Shown piece by piece: positions 33,642 through 42,969 of a stretch of DNA of 45,053 nucleotides; position 1 is the stretch's first letter; the number at the start of each line of letters is the position of its first letter. A program made the position numbers and the translations under genes. The DNA comes from Comamonadaceae bacterium. GTDB lineage: Bacteria > Pseudomonadota > Gammaproteobacteria > Burkholderiales > Burkholderiaceae_C. Where the stretch lies: assembly GCA_947478725.1 (NCBI GenBank), contig CANJWZ010000036.1, positions 1 to 45,053 of the forward strand. The letters are read 5' to 3'. The notes below the pieces were generated by a model. The model was not told the DNA's origin. It did not search any database and saw only the letters and a list, made by a program, of their open reading frames with translations.

Positions 33642-34798
33642 CGGTATCAGGCACCTTTCCACGCGGCCAAGCGGCGATTGTTTCTGCGGCAACCTTTGGC
33701 ATGGGTGCAGCCCCCGGCTACAGTGCCATGGAACTGGCGGTGCAGGCTTCGCTCAAGGCCCTGAAGAACGTCGGCTTGACCCCGGGCGATGTGGACGGCT
33801 TGATGACCTGCCTGCCCGACGATATATTTTCAAGTCTGAGCATGGCTGAATATTTCGGCATTCACCCGCTTATTACCGATAACAACCGAACCGGCGGATC
33901 ATCATTTCAAACGCACTGCGCACTGGCCAGCATGGCGCTCGCTGCGGGACAGTGCGACGTTGCATTGATCGCTTACGGCAGCAACCAGCGCAGCGCCTCC
34001 GGTAAGCTCGTCACTCCCTTGCGCCCGTCCATTTACGAGCAGCCTTATCGCGGCATTCGGCCGTTGTCTGCCTATGCACTCGCGGCGGCAAGGCACATGC
34101 ACGAGTTCGGCACGACCAAGGAGCAGCTTGGCCATGTAGCACTGGCGGCGCGAAAGTGGGCGCAACTCAATCCTGAGGCTTCCATGCGTGAAGACCTGTC
34201 GATGACCGACTACCTCGGCTCGCGCATGGTCTCCACCCCCCTGGGAGTGCGCGATTGCTGCCTCGTATCCGATGGTGCTGCCGCGGTGGTCATGGTCAGG
34301 GCAGACCGGGCGCGCGATCTTGTCAAACGACCGGCTTATGTACTGGGTGCTGCAGCAGCCACCTCGCACCGCGACATCACCAATATGCCAGACCTCACAA
34401 CCACTGCGGCCAGGCAAGCAGGTGAGCGCGCTTACAAACAAGCCGCCATCAAGGCCGCCGATGTAGACGTGGTGCAGGTCTACGACGCCTTCACCATCAA
34501 CACGATTCTGTTTTTGGAAGACCTCGGCTTTTGCCCCAAGGGCGAAGGTGGACGGTTTGTTGCCGAAGGGCATATTGCGCCTGGCGGTTCGTTGCCGGTA
34601 AACACCAACGGCGGCGGTCTGTCCTGCGTACACCCCGGCATGTATGGCCTGTTCACCATGGTCGAAGCCACGCAGCAATTGATGGGCATGGCTGGTCAGA
34701 GACAGATTCCTTCCACTGAGATTGCGCTGGCGCACGGCAACGGTGGCGAACTTGCAAGTCAGGCCGTGGTCATTCTCGGCAGCGATGTCACGCTTTGA
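33638..34798 (+). CDS. Thiolase-like protein, probably a retro-aldolase or other non-thiolase
   Basis: 386 residues, SCP-x/thiolase fold. Neither thiolase Cys is at its usual place. The nucleophile region reads RTGGSSFQTHCALAS, with the only Cys (C94) some residues after the normal position. The second catalytic Cys region near the end reads ALAHGNGGELA. The GHP-type His is kept (SCVHPGMYG, H332), as is VYDAFTIN (Y282). Thiolase-like proteins of this kind bound to DUF35 partners include the steroid side-chain aldolases Ltp2. A retro-aldol cleavage of a beta-hydroxyacyl-CoA is thus more likely than thiolysis. This is inference from motifs and pairing. Confidence 0.82.
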   Translation: MTVSGTFPRGQAAIVSAATFGMGAAPGYSAMELAVQASLKALKNVGLTPGDVDGLMTCLPDDIFSSLSMAEYFGIHPLITDNNRTGGSSFQTHCALASMALAAGQCDVALIAYGSNQRSASGKLVTPLRPSIYEQPYRGIRPLSAYALAAARHMHEFGTTKEQLGHVALAARKWAQLNPEASMREDLSMTDYLGSRMVSTPLGVRDCCLVSDGAAAVVMVRADRARDLVKRPAYVLGAAAATSHRDITNMPDLTTTAARQAGERAYKQAAIKAADVDVVQVYDAFTINTILFLEDLGFCPKGEGGRFVAEGHIAPGGSLPVNTNGGGLSCVHPGMYGLFTMVEATQQLMGMAGQRQIPSTEIALAHGNGGELASQAVVILGSDVTL

Positions 34799-34858
34799 TT
34801 CCATGGCGCAGGCCACTTCCGATTTACTCCCTGTTGTTTACTTTCGAGGAGTCGGTTG

Positions 34859-35713
34859 ATGAACGTAGCGGCGCTTAAAGCTTATCTTATTCCGGAAGTG
34901 GTGCAGCAATATTCTGAGCGCGACTGCATTCTTTATGCCTTGGGTATTGGCCTGGGAAACGATCCTGCTGATGGCAGGCATCTTCAATTCCTTTTCGAAG
35001 AGAATCTGCAGGTGCTCCCAACCTATGCTGCGGTCATGGGTTATCCAGGGTTCTGGCAAAAGGACCCCGAAGCCGGACTGGACTGGAGGAAAATCCTGCA
35101 TGGTGGGATTGATATACGTTGGCATGCACCCTTGCCCCCAGCAGGAAAAGTTGTTGGCAAAAGCCGGGTTTCGCGCGTCGTTGACAAGGGCTTAGCAAGA
35201 GGCGCACTTGTCACAACAGAGCGTTCAATAACCGACTTCAATACCGGCGTACTTCTGGCGACTGTTGAGAGCACAGCGCTTTGCCGCGGTGACGGTGGCT
35301 TTGATGGTGGTGACGTCGATGTGCTTTCATTTGCGCATCAGCGCGACGGTGTCCCGCATGCGTTTTTTGACTTCAAGACCTCGCCGCGTGCAGCCCTGAT
35401 CTACCGCCTGAGCGGCGACTTCAACCCGCTGCATGCTGACCCGTCTGCAGCAAAGCTAGCCGGATTCGACCGGCCAATCCTGCATGGGCTGTGCTCATTT
35501 GGCGTCGCCGGTGCCGCAATTCTCCAAACCTGCTGCAGATGGGAAGGGCATCGGCTGAAAAGACTGGCTCTACGCTTTTCGGCTCCCGTCTATCCAGGTG
35601 AAACCATCAGAACTGAAATGTGGATTTCAGGCGCCACCATAGCTTTTCGTTCCCTTGTTCTGGAGCGTGGCGTGGAGGTGTTGGCAAATGGCATCGCAGA
35701 ATTGATCCAATAA
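34859..35713 (+). CDS. MaoC-like enoyl-CoA hydratase (hydratase 2)
   Basis: 284 residues from the ATG at 34859, with GAGGAG eight bases before it. It has a double hot-dog fold. The hydratase 2 motif is complete in the second half: YRLSGDFNPLHADP with the catalytic Asp and His, then AGFDRPILHGLCSFG. It adds water to a trans-2-enoyl-CoA to give a (3R)-hydroxyacyl-CoA. It follows the thiolase-like gene by 60 bases and supplies the hydroxyacyl-CoA that either the SDR or a retro-aldolase would use. Confidence 0.92.
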   Translation: MNVAALKAYLIPEVVQQYSERDCILYALGIGLGNDPADGRHLQFLFEENLQVLPTYAAVMGYPGFWQKDPEAGLDWRKILHGGIDIRWHAPLPPAGKVVGKSRVSRVVDKGLARGALVTTERSITDFNTGVLLATVESTALCRGDGGFDGGDVDVLSFAHQRDGVPHAFFDFKTSPRAALIYRLSGDFNPLHADPSAAKLAGFDRPILHGLCSFGVAGAAILQTCCRWEGHRLKRLALRFSAPVYPGETIRTEMWISGATIAFRSLVLERGVEVLANGIAELIQ

Positions 35714-35744
35714 CCGCAAACGGACTTCTAAGGAAGAGATACTC

Positions 35745-36518
35745 ATGAATGATTTTTTGACACTCGAAGGAAGGACCATTGTTGTCACAGGTGCCGCACA
35801 GGGTATTGGCCGCGCCACAGTTGAGCTCTGCATGCAACTGGGCGCCAATGTGGCGGGTGTAGATCTGAACGAAGCCGGACTCACGGAGCTTGCAAACATC
35901 AATGGCGAACCACGTTTCATGCCACTGGTGGGTAGCGTGTCTGATCCGACGTTTGTTGATAGCGCCGTCGCACAAGTGGTCGCGCGTTTCGGAAAGATTG
36001 ACGGCCTTGTCAACAACGCTGGTGTAGTCAGACCTGCGCTTATCGAGAAAATGACGTTGGAGCAGTGGAATACCGTGGTCGATGTGCATCTTACCGGCTC
36101 CTTTCTATGGCTGCAGGCCGTCGGACGAACCATGCTGGCACGGGCCAATGAGGGTGAAAAAAATCCGGGAGCCATCGTCAATGTGTCTTCTGATGCAGGA
36201 AGGCGCGGCTCTATTGGCCAGATCAACTACACAGCAGCGAAAGCCGGTATTGTCGGCTTGAGCATGGCCGCTGCGCGTGAATGGGCGCGCTATGGCATAC
36301 GTACCAATACGGTCAGCTTTGGTGTGGTCGAAACCCCGATGACCGACACCATACGGGGCGAAAAATTTCGCGACCGCATCCTGAGCCAGATTCCTATGGG
36401 GCGTTGGGCTCAGCCTGATGAGGTGGTCAAAACCATCTGCTTTTTACTGTCAGATGCGGCGTCATACATCGTGGGGCAGAACCTGTCAGTCAACGGCGGT
36501 TATCACATCGCTTCCTGA
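35745..36518 (+). CDS. Short-chain dehydrogenase/reductase (FabG-like)
   Basis: 257 residues, classical SDR. It has TGAAQGIGRA (dinucleotide loop, residues 15-24), NNAG, the Ser of VNVSSDAG, the YTAAKAG catalytic Tyr/Lys pair, and NGGYHIAS at the end. D40 or so after the second strand (GVDLNEAG) favours NAD over NADP. It probably oxidises the hydroxyacyl-CoA formed by MaoC, or reduces its keto form. The start has a strong ribosome site (GGAAGAG). It is the last gene before the convergent LysR gene. Confidence 0.93.
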   Translation: MNDFLTLEGRTIVVTGAAQGIGRATVELCMQLGANVAGVDLNEAGLTELANINGEPRFMPLVGSVSDPTFVDSAVAQVVARFGKIDGLVNNAGVVRPALIEKMTLEQWNTVVDVHLTGSFLWLQAVGRTMLARANEGEKNPGAIVNVSSDAGRRGSIGQINYTAAKAGIVGLSMAAAREWARYGIRTNTVSFGVVETPMTDTIRGEKFRDRILSQIPMGRWAQPDEVVKTICFLLSDAASYIVGQNLSVNGGYHIAS

Positions 36519-36549
36519 GCAACCGGCTTTCACCAGCCCGCACTGCAAC

Positions 36550-37476
36550 TTACTTTTCTGCCTTGCCGGGCGTGCGAGCTGCGGATTGCGGTACATCGCT
36601 GCTCTCCAGAAGGGTAACAAACTCCTGTGCTGCCTTGGACAAGGTTTTGCCCACCGAAGTTACGGCGTACACCGGCCGGTTGAGCTCGGTCGCATCCAGC
36701 TCCACAATGGCAACCTGTTTTGGGTCAAAGTAACACGCGGCCATCTCGGGAACGACACTCACGCCGAGGTTGTTGGCGACCAGGCCGGCCACCGTCGCTA
36801 CTTGCTCAACCTCCAGCCCGGTATCTCGCAAGGCCAAGTTTCGCAAGGCACTTTCAAGATGCTGGGCAATGCTGCCGCTGCGAATCAGACGTATGTAATG
36901 ACACCCATTCAGGTCTGCGAGTGCGAGCCTGCGTTTTTCTGCCAATGGGTGTGAGCGGTGACATACAAAAACAAAATTTTCCCGAAACAAAAGGCGTGCT
37001 TCCAGCCCTGGCCTGCCGGGTCCATCGGCCGTGATGGCAAAGTCGGCCTGACGCAAGCGCACCAGTTCCAGTGCGCGCAGGGGTGTGCAATCAAAAAGAC
37101 CCAGCTCTATGCCCGGGAAATCCTTTTTGTAGGCCGCGACGATGGGCGGTAACCAGTGGGCAGCCAGCGAGGGCAAGGCGGCGATATTGACACGCCCCCT
37201 GCGCGCTGATGCGTGGTCCTTGAGGTCAATGTGAATCTCGTCGAGCTCTTGCATGACACGCTGTGCCGTGGCCAGAAAACGCAAGCCCTCTGGCGTGAAC
37301 TGCACATGCCGGCGGTCGCGGTCCACCAGTTGCAGCCCGACGTCGTCTTCGAGCTTGCGAACCATTTGGCTCAGGGCCGACTGCGTCACGTGGCAACGCT
37401 CGGCAGCCAGCGAAAAATTACGCAGTTCGTCCAGGGCAATCATGGCGCGCAGAACACGTGAGGAGATATCAATCAT
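36550..37476 (-). CDS. LysR-family transcriptional regulator
   Basis: 308 residues. The N-terminal winged helix is clear: LRNFSLAAERCHVTQSALSQMVRKLE. The effector domain follows from about 90. It is divergent from the second CoA-transferase gene. A 34-bp box starts five bases before its start codon, and the same box lies before the tctC gene. The pattern fits an activator of both units that represses its own gene. The effector may be the CoA-activated substrate or the free acid. Confidence 0.93.
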   Translation of the reverse strand: MIDISSRVLRAMIALDELRNFSLAAERCHVTQSALSQMVRKLEDDVGLQLVDRDRRHVQFTPEGLRFLATAQRVMQELDEIHIDLKDHASARRGRVNIAALPSLAAHWLPPIVAAYKKDFPGIELGLFDCTPLRALELVRLRQADFAITADGPGRPGLEARLLFRENFVFVCHRSHPLAEKRRLALADLNGCHYIRLIRSGSIAQHLESALRNLALRDTGLEVEQVATVAGLVANNLGVSVVPEMAACYFDPKQVAIVELDATELNRPVYAVTSVGKTLSKAAQEFVTLLESSDVPQSAARTPGKAEK

Positions 37477-37480
37477 TGGC

Positions 37481-37533
37481 TAATAACAGAAGTCGAATAA
37501 TTAATTTTACTTTTAACACAGCGCCGATAGCAT
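37481..37533 (+). promoter_or_regulatory. Promoter with 34-bp regulatory box, copy B
   Basis: Bases 37481-37514 match 29031-29064 at 33 of 34 positions. TAGCAT at 37528-37533, with TTTACT 16 bases before it, forms the same possible promoter as in copy A. It is read towards the CoA-transferase gene. The box also lies directly before the LysR start codon on the other strand, as expected for a self-regulated LysR site. Confidence 0.7.
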
Positions 37534-37564
37534 CCATTGATTCATACCAATGCATCGCCCATAC

Positions 37565-38782
37565 ATGAGCACAGACCCGCTATCAGGCACCCGCGTACTC
37601 GACCTGACTACCGTGATTATGGGGCCCTACGCCACCCACATCATGGCTGACCTGGGTGCCGAGGTGATCAAGGTTGAATCCCCCAAGGGGGATGCGTTTC
37701 GCCAGTATGGCCCCAGCCGAAATGAAGGTATGGGCGGCTCCGTGCTGCAGCTACACCGCAACAAGCACAGCGTCGTACTAGACCTGAAAAATAGCGTCGC
37801 GCGCCGCGCACTGGACAAGCTCATCGAGCGAAGCGACGTGGTCGTGCATAACCTGCGGCCCGGTCCTGCCAAAAGACTAAAGCTTGACTGGGCATCGGTC
37901 AGCAAGGTCAACCCCAAGGTCGTGCTGTGCGCGGCACCAGGCTTCGGCTCCGACGGGCCTTACGCCGACAAGGCTGCGTATGACGACATCATCCAGGCGG
38001 GTTGCGGCATGGCAGCCCTGTATGGTCAGGTTCATGGCACGCCGCGCTATGTGCCCACAGCCATCTGCGACAAGATTGCCGGCCAGACGATTGCCTATGC
38101 CGTGATGGCTGCATTGCTGTATCGCAGCCGCACAGGCGAGGGCCAGGAAATAGAAGTGCCCATGTTCGAGACTTCCATAGAATTCATGATGGCTGAACAC
38201 CTGGGTCCGTCGGCCTTTGAGCCGCCGCTAGGCCCAGTTGGCTTTGCCCGTCAGCTATCGGTGCACCGCAAACCCTACAAGACAGCTGACGGCTGGATCT
38301 GCATCCTTCCTTATTCCGACCGTAACTGGGCGGACTTCTTTCGCATAGTTGATAGGGTCGGGCTTGCAAGCGACGAACGCTTTTCTGACATCGACGCACG
38401 CGGCCAAAACGTCGATGCGCTCTACAGCATCGTTAACCTTGAAGCCGCCAGGCGCAGCACACAGGAGTGGGTAGACCTGTGTGACGGGGTCGGAATTCCC
38501 TGCATGCCGGTGATTGCATTGCAGGAGATCGATGAGAACCCTCACGTGCGCGCCGTCGGCCTGATGGAGTCCTCCGTGCACTCGACGGAGGGAGCTTACC
38601 GCTCTGTGCGACCGCCGGTGCGCTTTGGTGCGTCGCCCTACAAATTGCGCCGGCATGCCCCACGTCTTGGCCAGGACAGCGCACTGGTGCTTGGCGATTT
38701 GGGCTTGTCGGCCGATGACCTGGAGCAGCTACTCTCGCATGCTGAGAACCCACCACCCGTGCTGGAGGCCATGCCGCAATGA
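37565..38782 (+). CDS. Class III CoA-transferase (CaiB/BaiF), copy 2
   Basis: 405 residues from the ATG at 37565. That start (MSTDPLSGTRVLDLTTVIMG) aligns with the start of copy 1; the ATG at 37550 adds five residues. Family motifs include MADLGAEVIKVESP, NKHSVVLDLKN, LRPGPAKRLKLDW, and AYDDIIQAGCGMAAL around the active-site Asp. It is clearly a paralogue of the protein at 31955. It overlaps the enoyl-CoA hydratase remnant by four bases and is the only intact gene of its transcript. Confidence 0.92.
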   Translation: MSTDPLSGTRVLDLTTVIMGPYATHIMADLGAEVIKVESPKGDAFRQYGPSRNEGMGGSVLQLHRNKHSVVLDLKNSVARRALDKLIERSDVVVHNLRPGPAKRLKLDWASVSKVNPKVVLCAAPGFGSDGPYADKAAYDDIIQAGCGMAALYGQVHGTPRYVPTAICDKIAGQTIAYAVMAALLYRSRTGEGQEIEVPMFETSIEFMMAEHLGPSAFEPPLGPVGFARQLSVHRKPYKTADGWICILPYSDRNWADFFRIVDRVGLASDERFSDIDARGQNVDALYSIVNLEAARRSTQEWVDLCDGVGIPCMPVIALQEIDENPHVRAVGLMESSVHSTEGAYRSVRPPVRFGASPYKLRRHAPRLGQDSALVLGDLGLSADDLEQLLSHAENPPPVLEAMPQ

Positions 38783-39490
38783 CGGACTTCATACGTTTTG
38801 AGCAGGACGGCGCGGTCGTCACCCTGACCATGAACCGCCCGGAAGCGCGCAATGCGCTGATAGGCGAGTTGGACGGCCAGGAGATCATCGACGCCTGTGG
38901 GCGCATCAATGCCGACAACCGCATCAGGGCTGTCATTCTGACCGGCGCTGGAAGTTGCTTCTCGTCGGGCGGCGATCTTAAAAAATAAAGGCCTCACTGG
39001 GTACCGGGCTGGGCGAGCCAGCCCTGTCACACCAAGCTTACCGCAACGGTATCCAGCGAATTCCGCTGGCGCTCTACAACCTTAAGGTGCCCATAATCGC
39101 TGCCCTCAATGGTCCTGCCATAGGCGCAGGGTGTGACATCACCACCATGTGCGATATCCGCATAGCAAGCGACACAGCCACATTTGCCGAAAGCTTTGTG
39201 CGCGTTGGCCTGGTGGCTGGTGACGGCGGTGCATGGCTGTTGCCGCGCGCTGTCGGCCTGAGCTGCGCCTGCGAAATGGCCTTCACCGGCGACGCCATCA
39301 CCGCGCAACAGGCACTTGAATATGGACTGGTGTCAAAGGTCGTGCCGCTCCAGGAACTGATGACCAAGGCGCATGTGCTCGCAGAGCGAATCGCAAAAAA
39401 TCCTGGCCAAGCCTTGCGCCTGACCAAGCGCCTGCTGCGCGAGGGCCAGCACACACGGCTCGACACCCTTCTGGAAATGTCGGCGCTCTA
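38779..39490 (+). pseudogene. Enoyl-CoA hydratase/isomerase gene broken by a frameshift and 3' loss
   Basis: The first part (38779-38988) codes for a crotonase N-terminus ending SSGGDLKK and then stops at TAA. The stop follows a run of six A (38980-38985). In the -1 frame the protein continues without a break (IKASLGTGLGEPALSHQAY, then PIIAALNGPAIGAGCDIT and GDGGAWLLP) to about SALY near 39490. One missing A explains the break. After SALY the usual last 25 or so residues are absent and acyl-CoA dehydrogenase sequence begins in another frame. Slippage on the A-run could restore some reading, but the lost 3' end argues for a dead gene. Confidence 0.88.
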
Positions 39491-40415
39491 TTGCCTGAGG
39501 ACCAGGGCGGCATCGGTGCAGCGCCCGCTGATGTCTTTGCGGTCGCGTATGAGGCTGGTTATCACGCGGCTGGTGTTGGGGTGATCGACACCCTAATGGC
39601 CGGCTGGCTGTTGTCCAAAGCTGGCATCACCCTGCCGTCAGGGCCAGGTGTGCTGATAGATGCCAGTGGCAGTGCTCAGCCTTTGCGTTTTCATCATCAG
39701 AAGGGACAACCAGTGACCCTAAGTGGTAACGTGAAGGTCTGCTGGGCCGGGGCAGCTCAGTGGGGTGTAGCAACGCAGCGGTGATGTGTGTCAGGTTTAC
39801 CTGCTTCGGCTCGCACCGGCTGATGGCGTTGTCAGTGACCCTTGGCTGAATATGGCGCGCGAGCCAGGCGCGAGGCTTACGTTTGCCAACACAATTGTGC
39901 AGGCCGTTGGCACCCTTGCCCTCACTCAGGGCATTAACCCGGTGCGCCTTGCCGGCGCCCTGGCGCGCAGCGCACAAATCAGCGGCGTGCTGCAGCGGGT
40001 GCTGGACCTGACGATTCAATACGCTGGCGAGCGCGTGCAGTTTGGTAAACAGCTAGGGCAGAACCAGGTCATACAGCACATGCTGGCAACGCTGGCGGGC
40101 CACGTGGCGGCGTCGCGCGTCGCGGCGCTTGCTGCCTGGAGCGACAACGCCGACTCCTCCTTTGATATCGCTGTTGCCAAGGCCCGCTGCAGCGATGCCG
40201 CGGGGTTGGCAGCCAGTGTGGCGCATCAGGTGCATGGGGCGATTGGCTTCACGCATGAACACACCCTCGGGTTTTACACACGTCGTTTGTGGTCGTGGCG
40301 TGCAGAGTTTGGTTCTGATGCGTGGTGGAACGCCGAGTTAGGCCGTCAGGCTATGGCGGCAGGCAAGACCAGGTTCTGGCCGTCGCTGGTTAGCCGGCAA
40401 TGGTCGACGTCCTGA
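39488..40415 (+). pseudogene. Acyl-CoA dehydrogenase gene lacking its 5' end and frameshifted
   Basis: From about 39491 one frame reads PEDQGGIGA, DVFAVAYEAGYHAAGV and TLSGNVKVCWAGAAQW, the early part of an acyl-CoA dehydrogenase, and stops at 39784. The next frame, from 39786, supplies the C-terminal helical domain (YAGERVQFGKQLGQNQVIQHMLA, interrupted here for length, and QVHGAIGFTHEHTLGFYTRRLW). A one-base change near 39780 separates them. The first 35-40 residues, with the start codon, are missing and replaced by the enoyl-CoA hydratase fragment. A deletion joined the two genes. Confidence 0.88.
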
Positions 40416-40664
40416 TACACATTGCACTACCGCTCATGCCAATTTTTCAGACCGAAATCTTTGAACCCGTGGCTCGCACAAAGATCCGAAATTGTCTCTA
40501 TCTGTTCGTGCTGACCGAGTCTCGGCACACTTAGCCAATTGACCGATTGATCATTGGTATGACAACTGTGAATCAACTTGCCAGTGAACGCTCCAGGCCC
40601 TGACTGAGTCAACCTGAAGCCATTCACTTTTTTTCATAGCGCCACCATCACCGTCTTAAGCGAC
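40416..40664. other. Intergenic region
   Basis: About 250 bases between the dead acyl-CoA dehydrogenase gene and the convergent molybdenum hydroxylase gene. No gene, clear terminator or repeat was recognised. A 66-codon minus-strand frame at 40427-40627 has no family likeness. Confidence 0.5.
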
Positions 40665-42959
40665 TCAGGCGGTCAAGGCTTTTTTCACACGCGACGGCAA
40701 CAGCGGATAGCGACGAATACGAACACCCGTTGCATCGAACACAGCATTGGCAATCGCCGCAGGGAAGCAAACGATGGCCGGCTCACCCGCACCGCCAATC
40801 GGCTTGTCAGGACGATTGAGCAGCACAATTTCGACTTGACCTGGCAAGTCATCCAAATTGGCAATGCGGTAGCTGTTCCAGTCCACACTCGTGACCCGGT
40901 TCTTGTCGAAATGAACCTCCTCGTACAGCGCCCGGCTGATGCCTTGCATGATCTGGCCCTCCATCGCCGCACGCACACCGATCGGGTTGACGATCAGGCC
41001 ACAGTCGTTGGCAACCACCAGTTTCTTGACCCAAACGCGTCCTGTATCGCGATGCACTTGCACCTCGCACGCCACAGCCGCATAAGACTGATAACCCGCA
41101 TGCAAGGCGATGCCCCGGCCTGTCATCACTTTGGCCTTGGATGAACGACCTGCTTTGCTATTTTGGGTCCAACCCAGTTTTTCTGCGGCAGCTTTCACCA
41201 CATCGGCCTCTCGCGGGTCTTGCATGTGCTTCATCCGAAATGCAATCGGATCCATGCCCGCCGCCTGCGCTACCTCATCAATGAAGCACTCTTGACCAAA
41301 GCGGGTTTGCATCTCTTGTGGCGCACGCAGGTGGGCCGTGCGCATGGGCGAGGCTTGCTCCAGATAAGGCGGAATGGTTTCCCACCAGTGCACATGGTTG
41401 TTGAACTTGTAGCTTTCTTCGGGCACGTTGAAGTTGTGGGCGTTCCACTTTTTGTGGCCGGTTTGCATGCCGACCAAGGTGTGCTCGGGACTCTCGGCGT
41501 TGAACTTGACGTCCCAGCCGTTGAAGCCTTTGGCCTTGAGCAGCCAGCCTGTTACGTTGTTGGACTCGTCCAGGCCCGCTTTCATGGTGATCACAGACGC
41601 AGGCGCCTTGGGAGCCCACGCCATGCCATCTTCGCGCGACCATTGCATGCGAACCGGTCTGCCAAACTCTTTCGACAGCAAGGCAGCTTCATAGGGGGCC
41701 TCATCGGCATCGCTGCGACCATAAGAGCCGGCGCCATGCATCCACTTGACTTGCACATTCGCAATCGGCAACCCCAAGAACTTGGCAATGCCTTCGCGCA
41801 AGAAATGCGGCTTTTGTACATCGGCCCACACCTGGACTTGATCGCCCTTGACATCGACCACACCACAAGACGGAGAGATACGCGCGTGCATTTGAAATGC
41901 GCACTCGTATTCGGCTTCAATCACGCGCTTGGACGAGGCCAATGCATCCAGGGTGGGTTTGGCGTCATAGGCTTTCTTGCCGCCAAAGATGGGGATGGCG
42001 TTAGATGACGTGACGGGTGCCGAGCGGATGTGCTCAAACACGGTGTTCTCGCCACCACCCAGTGGCCCTTGGACGTCGGACCACGTGACCTTGAGCTGCC
42101 GCGCCGCACGCACTGCATTCCACTCGGTGTCGGCCAACACAGCCACGAAGCCACCTTTGACAAAATGTTTGGCGCCCGCAATCTTCGCAATCGACGATGC
42201 ATCGACGGACAGCGGCATCGCCCCTGCCACAGGCGGACGAACCGGCCGCGCATGCAATAGGTTTTCAGGTCGAATGTGCGCGGTGTAATGCTCCGTAGCA
42301 CTCACTTTGTCAGCAATGTCTTTGCGCTTGATGCCTTGGCCCACAATCTTGTACTGCGACACATCTTTGGGCTTGGCCATGCCTTGGGCATTCATGCCGT
42401 TGCCAATCGCGTTGTTCCACTTCAAGGACGCACCAAAGTCTTTGCCACCAATCAAATCAGCGTAGCTCACCGCTTGTGTGGGGTTCGCTTTGACAAACAC
42501 ACGTCCGTTTTCGGTCGCCAGATCGCTGGCTGACACGCCCAATCGTGCTGACGCCGCATCGACCAGCAAGCGTCGCGCTTCAGCGGCCGCATTGCGCAAG
42601 GGGTTGGCCCCCATGCGCAAACCCGTGCTGCCGCTGCCGCCACCCTGGTTGGGTGTCAGGCGTGTGTCGCCCATCACCACCGTCACAGCGTCCATCGACA
42701 CGTCTAATTCTTCGGCCACGATTTGAGCGATCGCTGTGTCCAATCCTTGGCCGCAATCCATCTTGCCAAAGTTAGCCGTCACATGTCCGTTGGTCGCAAT
42801 GCGAATCCATGTATCAAGAGCCGTGGGCTGAGGGCCAACCACCACAGGCGCGGCCGCTTGGGCCAGTGCATCGCCCACAAAGACGGAGCCAGTGGCACCG
42901 ACTATGAGCGCACCTTGGGTCTGAATGAATTCACGGCGAGAAAGCTTAGGGGTGTTCAT
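40665..42959 (-). CDS. Molybdenum hydroxylase large subunit (isoquinoline 1-oxidoreductase beta type)
   Basis: Molybdopterin-cytosine-dinucleotide subunit that hydroxylates an aldehyde or N-heterocycle. It is 764 residues from the ATG at 42959, with GGAG just before it; longer frames overlap the small-subunit gene. The twin-arginine signal LSRREFIQTQGALIVGATG (residues 5-23) shows folded export by Tat. The Mo-cofactor segments DCGQGLDTAIAQIVAEEL and PIGGAGEPAIVCFPAA (with the catalytic Glu) are present. It follows its Fe-S subunit gene by ten bases. No FAD subunit is present, as in the isoquinoline type. Confidence 0.92.
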   Translation of the reverse strand: MNTPKLSRREFIQTQGALIVGATGSVFVGDALAQAAAPVVVGPQPTALDTWIRIATNGHVTANFGKMDCGQGLDTAIAQIVAEELDVSMDAVTVVMGDTRLTPNQGGGSGSTGLRMGANPLRNAAAEARRLLVDAASARLGVSASDLATENGRVFVKANPTQAVSYADLIGGKDFGASLKWNNAIGNGMNAQGMAKPKDVSQYKIVGQGIKRKDIADKVSATEHYTAHIRPENLLHARPVRPPVAGAMPLSVDASSIAKIAGAKHFVKGGFVAVLADTEWNAVRAARQLKVTWSDVQGPLGGGENTVFEHIRSAPVTSSNAIPIFGGKKAYDAKPTLDALASSKRVIEAEYECAFQMHARISPSCGVVDVKGDQVQVWADVQKPHFLREGIAKFLGLPIANVQVKWMHGAGSYGRSDADEAPYEAALLSKEFGRPVRMQWSREDGMAWAPKAPASVITMKAGLDESNNVTGWLLKAKGFNGWDVKFNAESPEHTLVGMQTGHKKWNAHNFNVPEESYKFNNHVHWWETIPPYLEQASPMRTAHLRAPQEMQTRFGQECFIDEVAQAAGMDPIAFRMKHMQDPREADVVKAAAEKLGWTQNSKAGRSSKAKVMTGRGIALHAGYQSYAAVACEVQVHRDTGRVWVKKLVVANDCGLIVNPIGVRAAMEGQIMQGISRALYEEVHFDKNRVTSVDWNSYRIANLDDLPGQVEIVLLNRPDKPIGGAGEPAIVCFPAAIANAVFDATGVRIRRYPLLPSRVKKALTA

Positions 42960-42969
42960 GGTGGCTCCT

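Noticed and set aside
34272..34689. Extra short frames inside the thiolase-like gene
   Set aside because: Shadows in other frames with no start signals.
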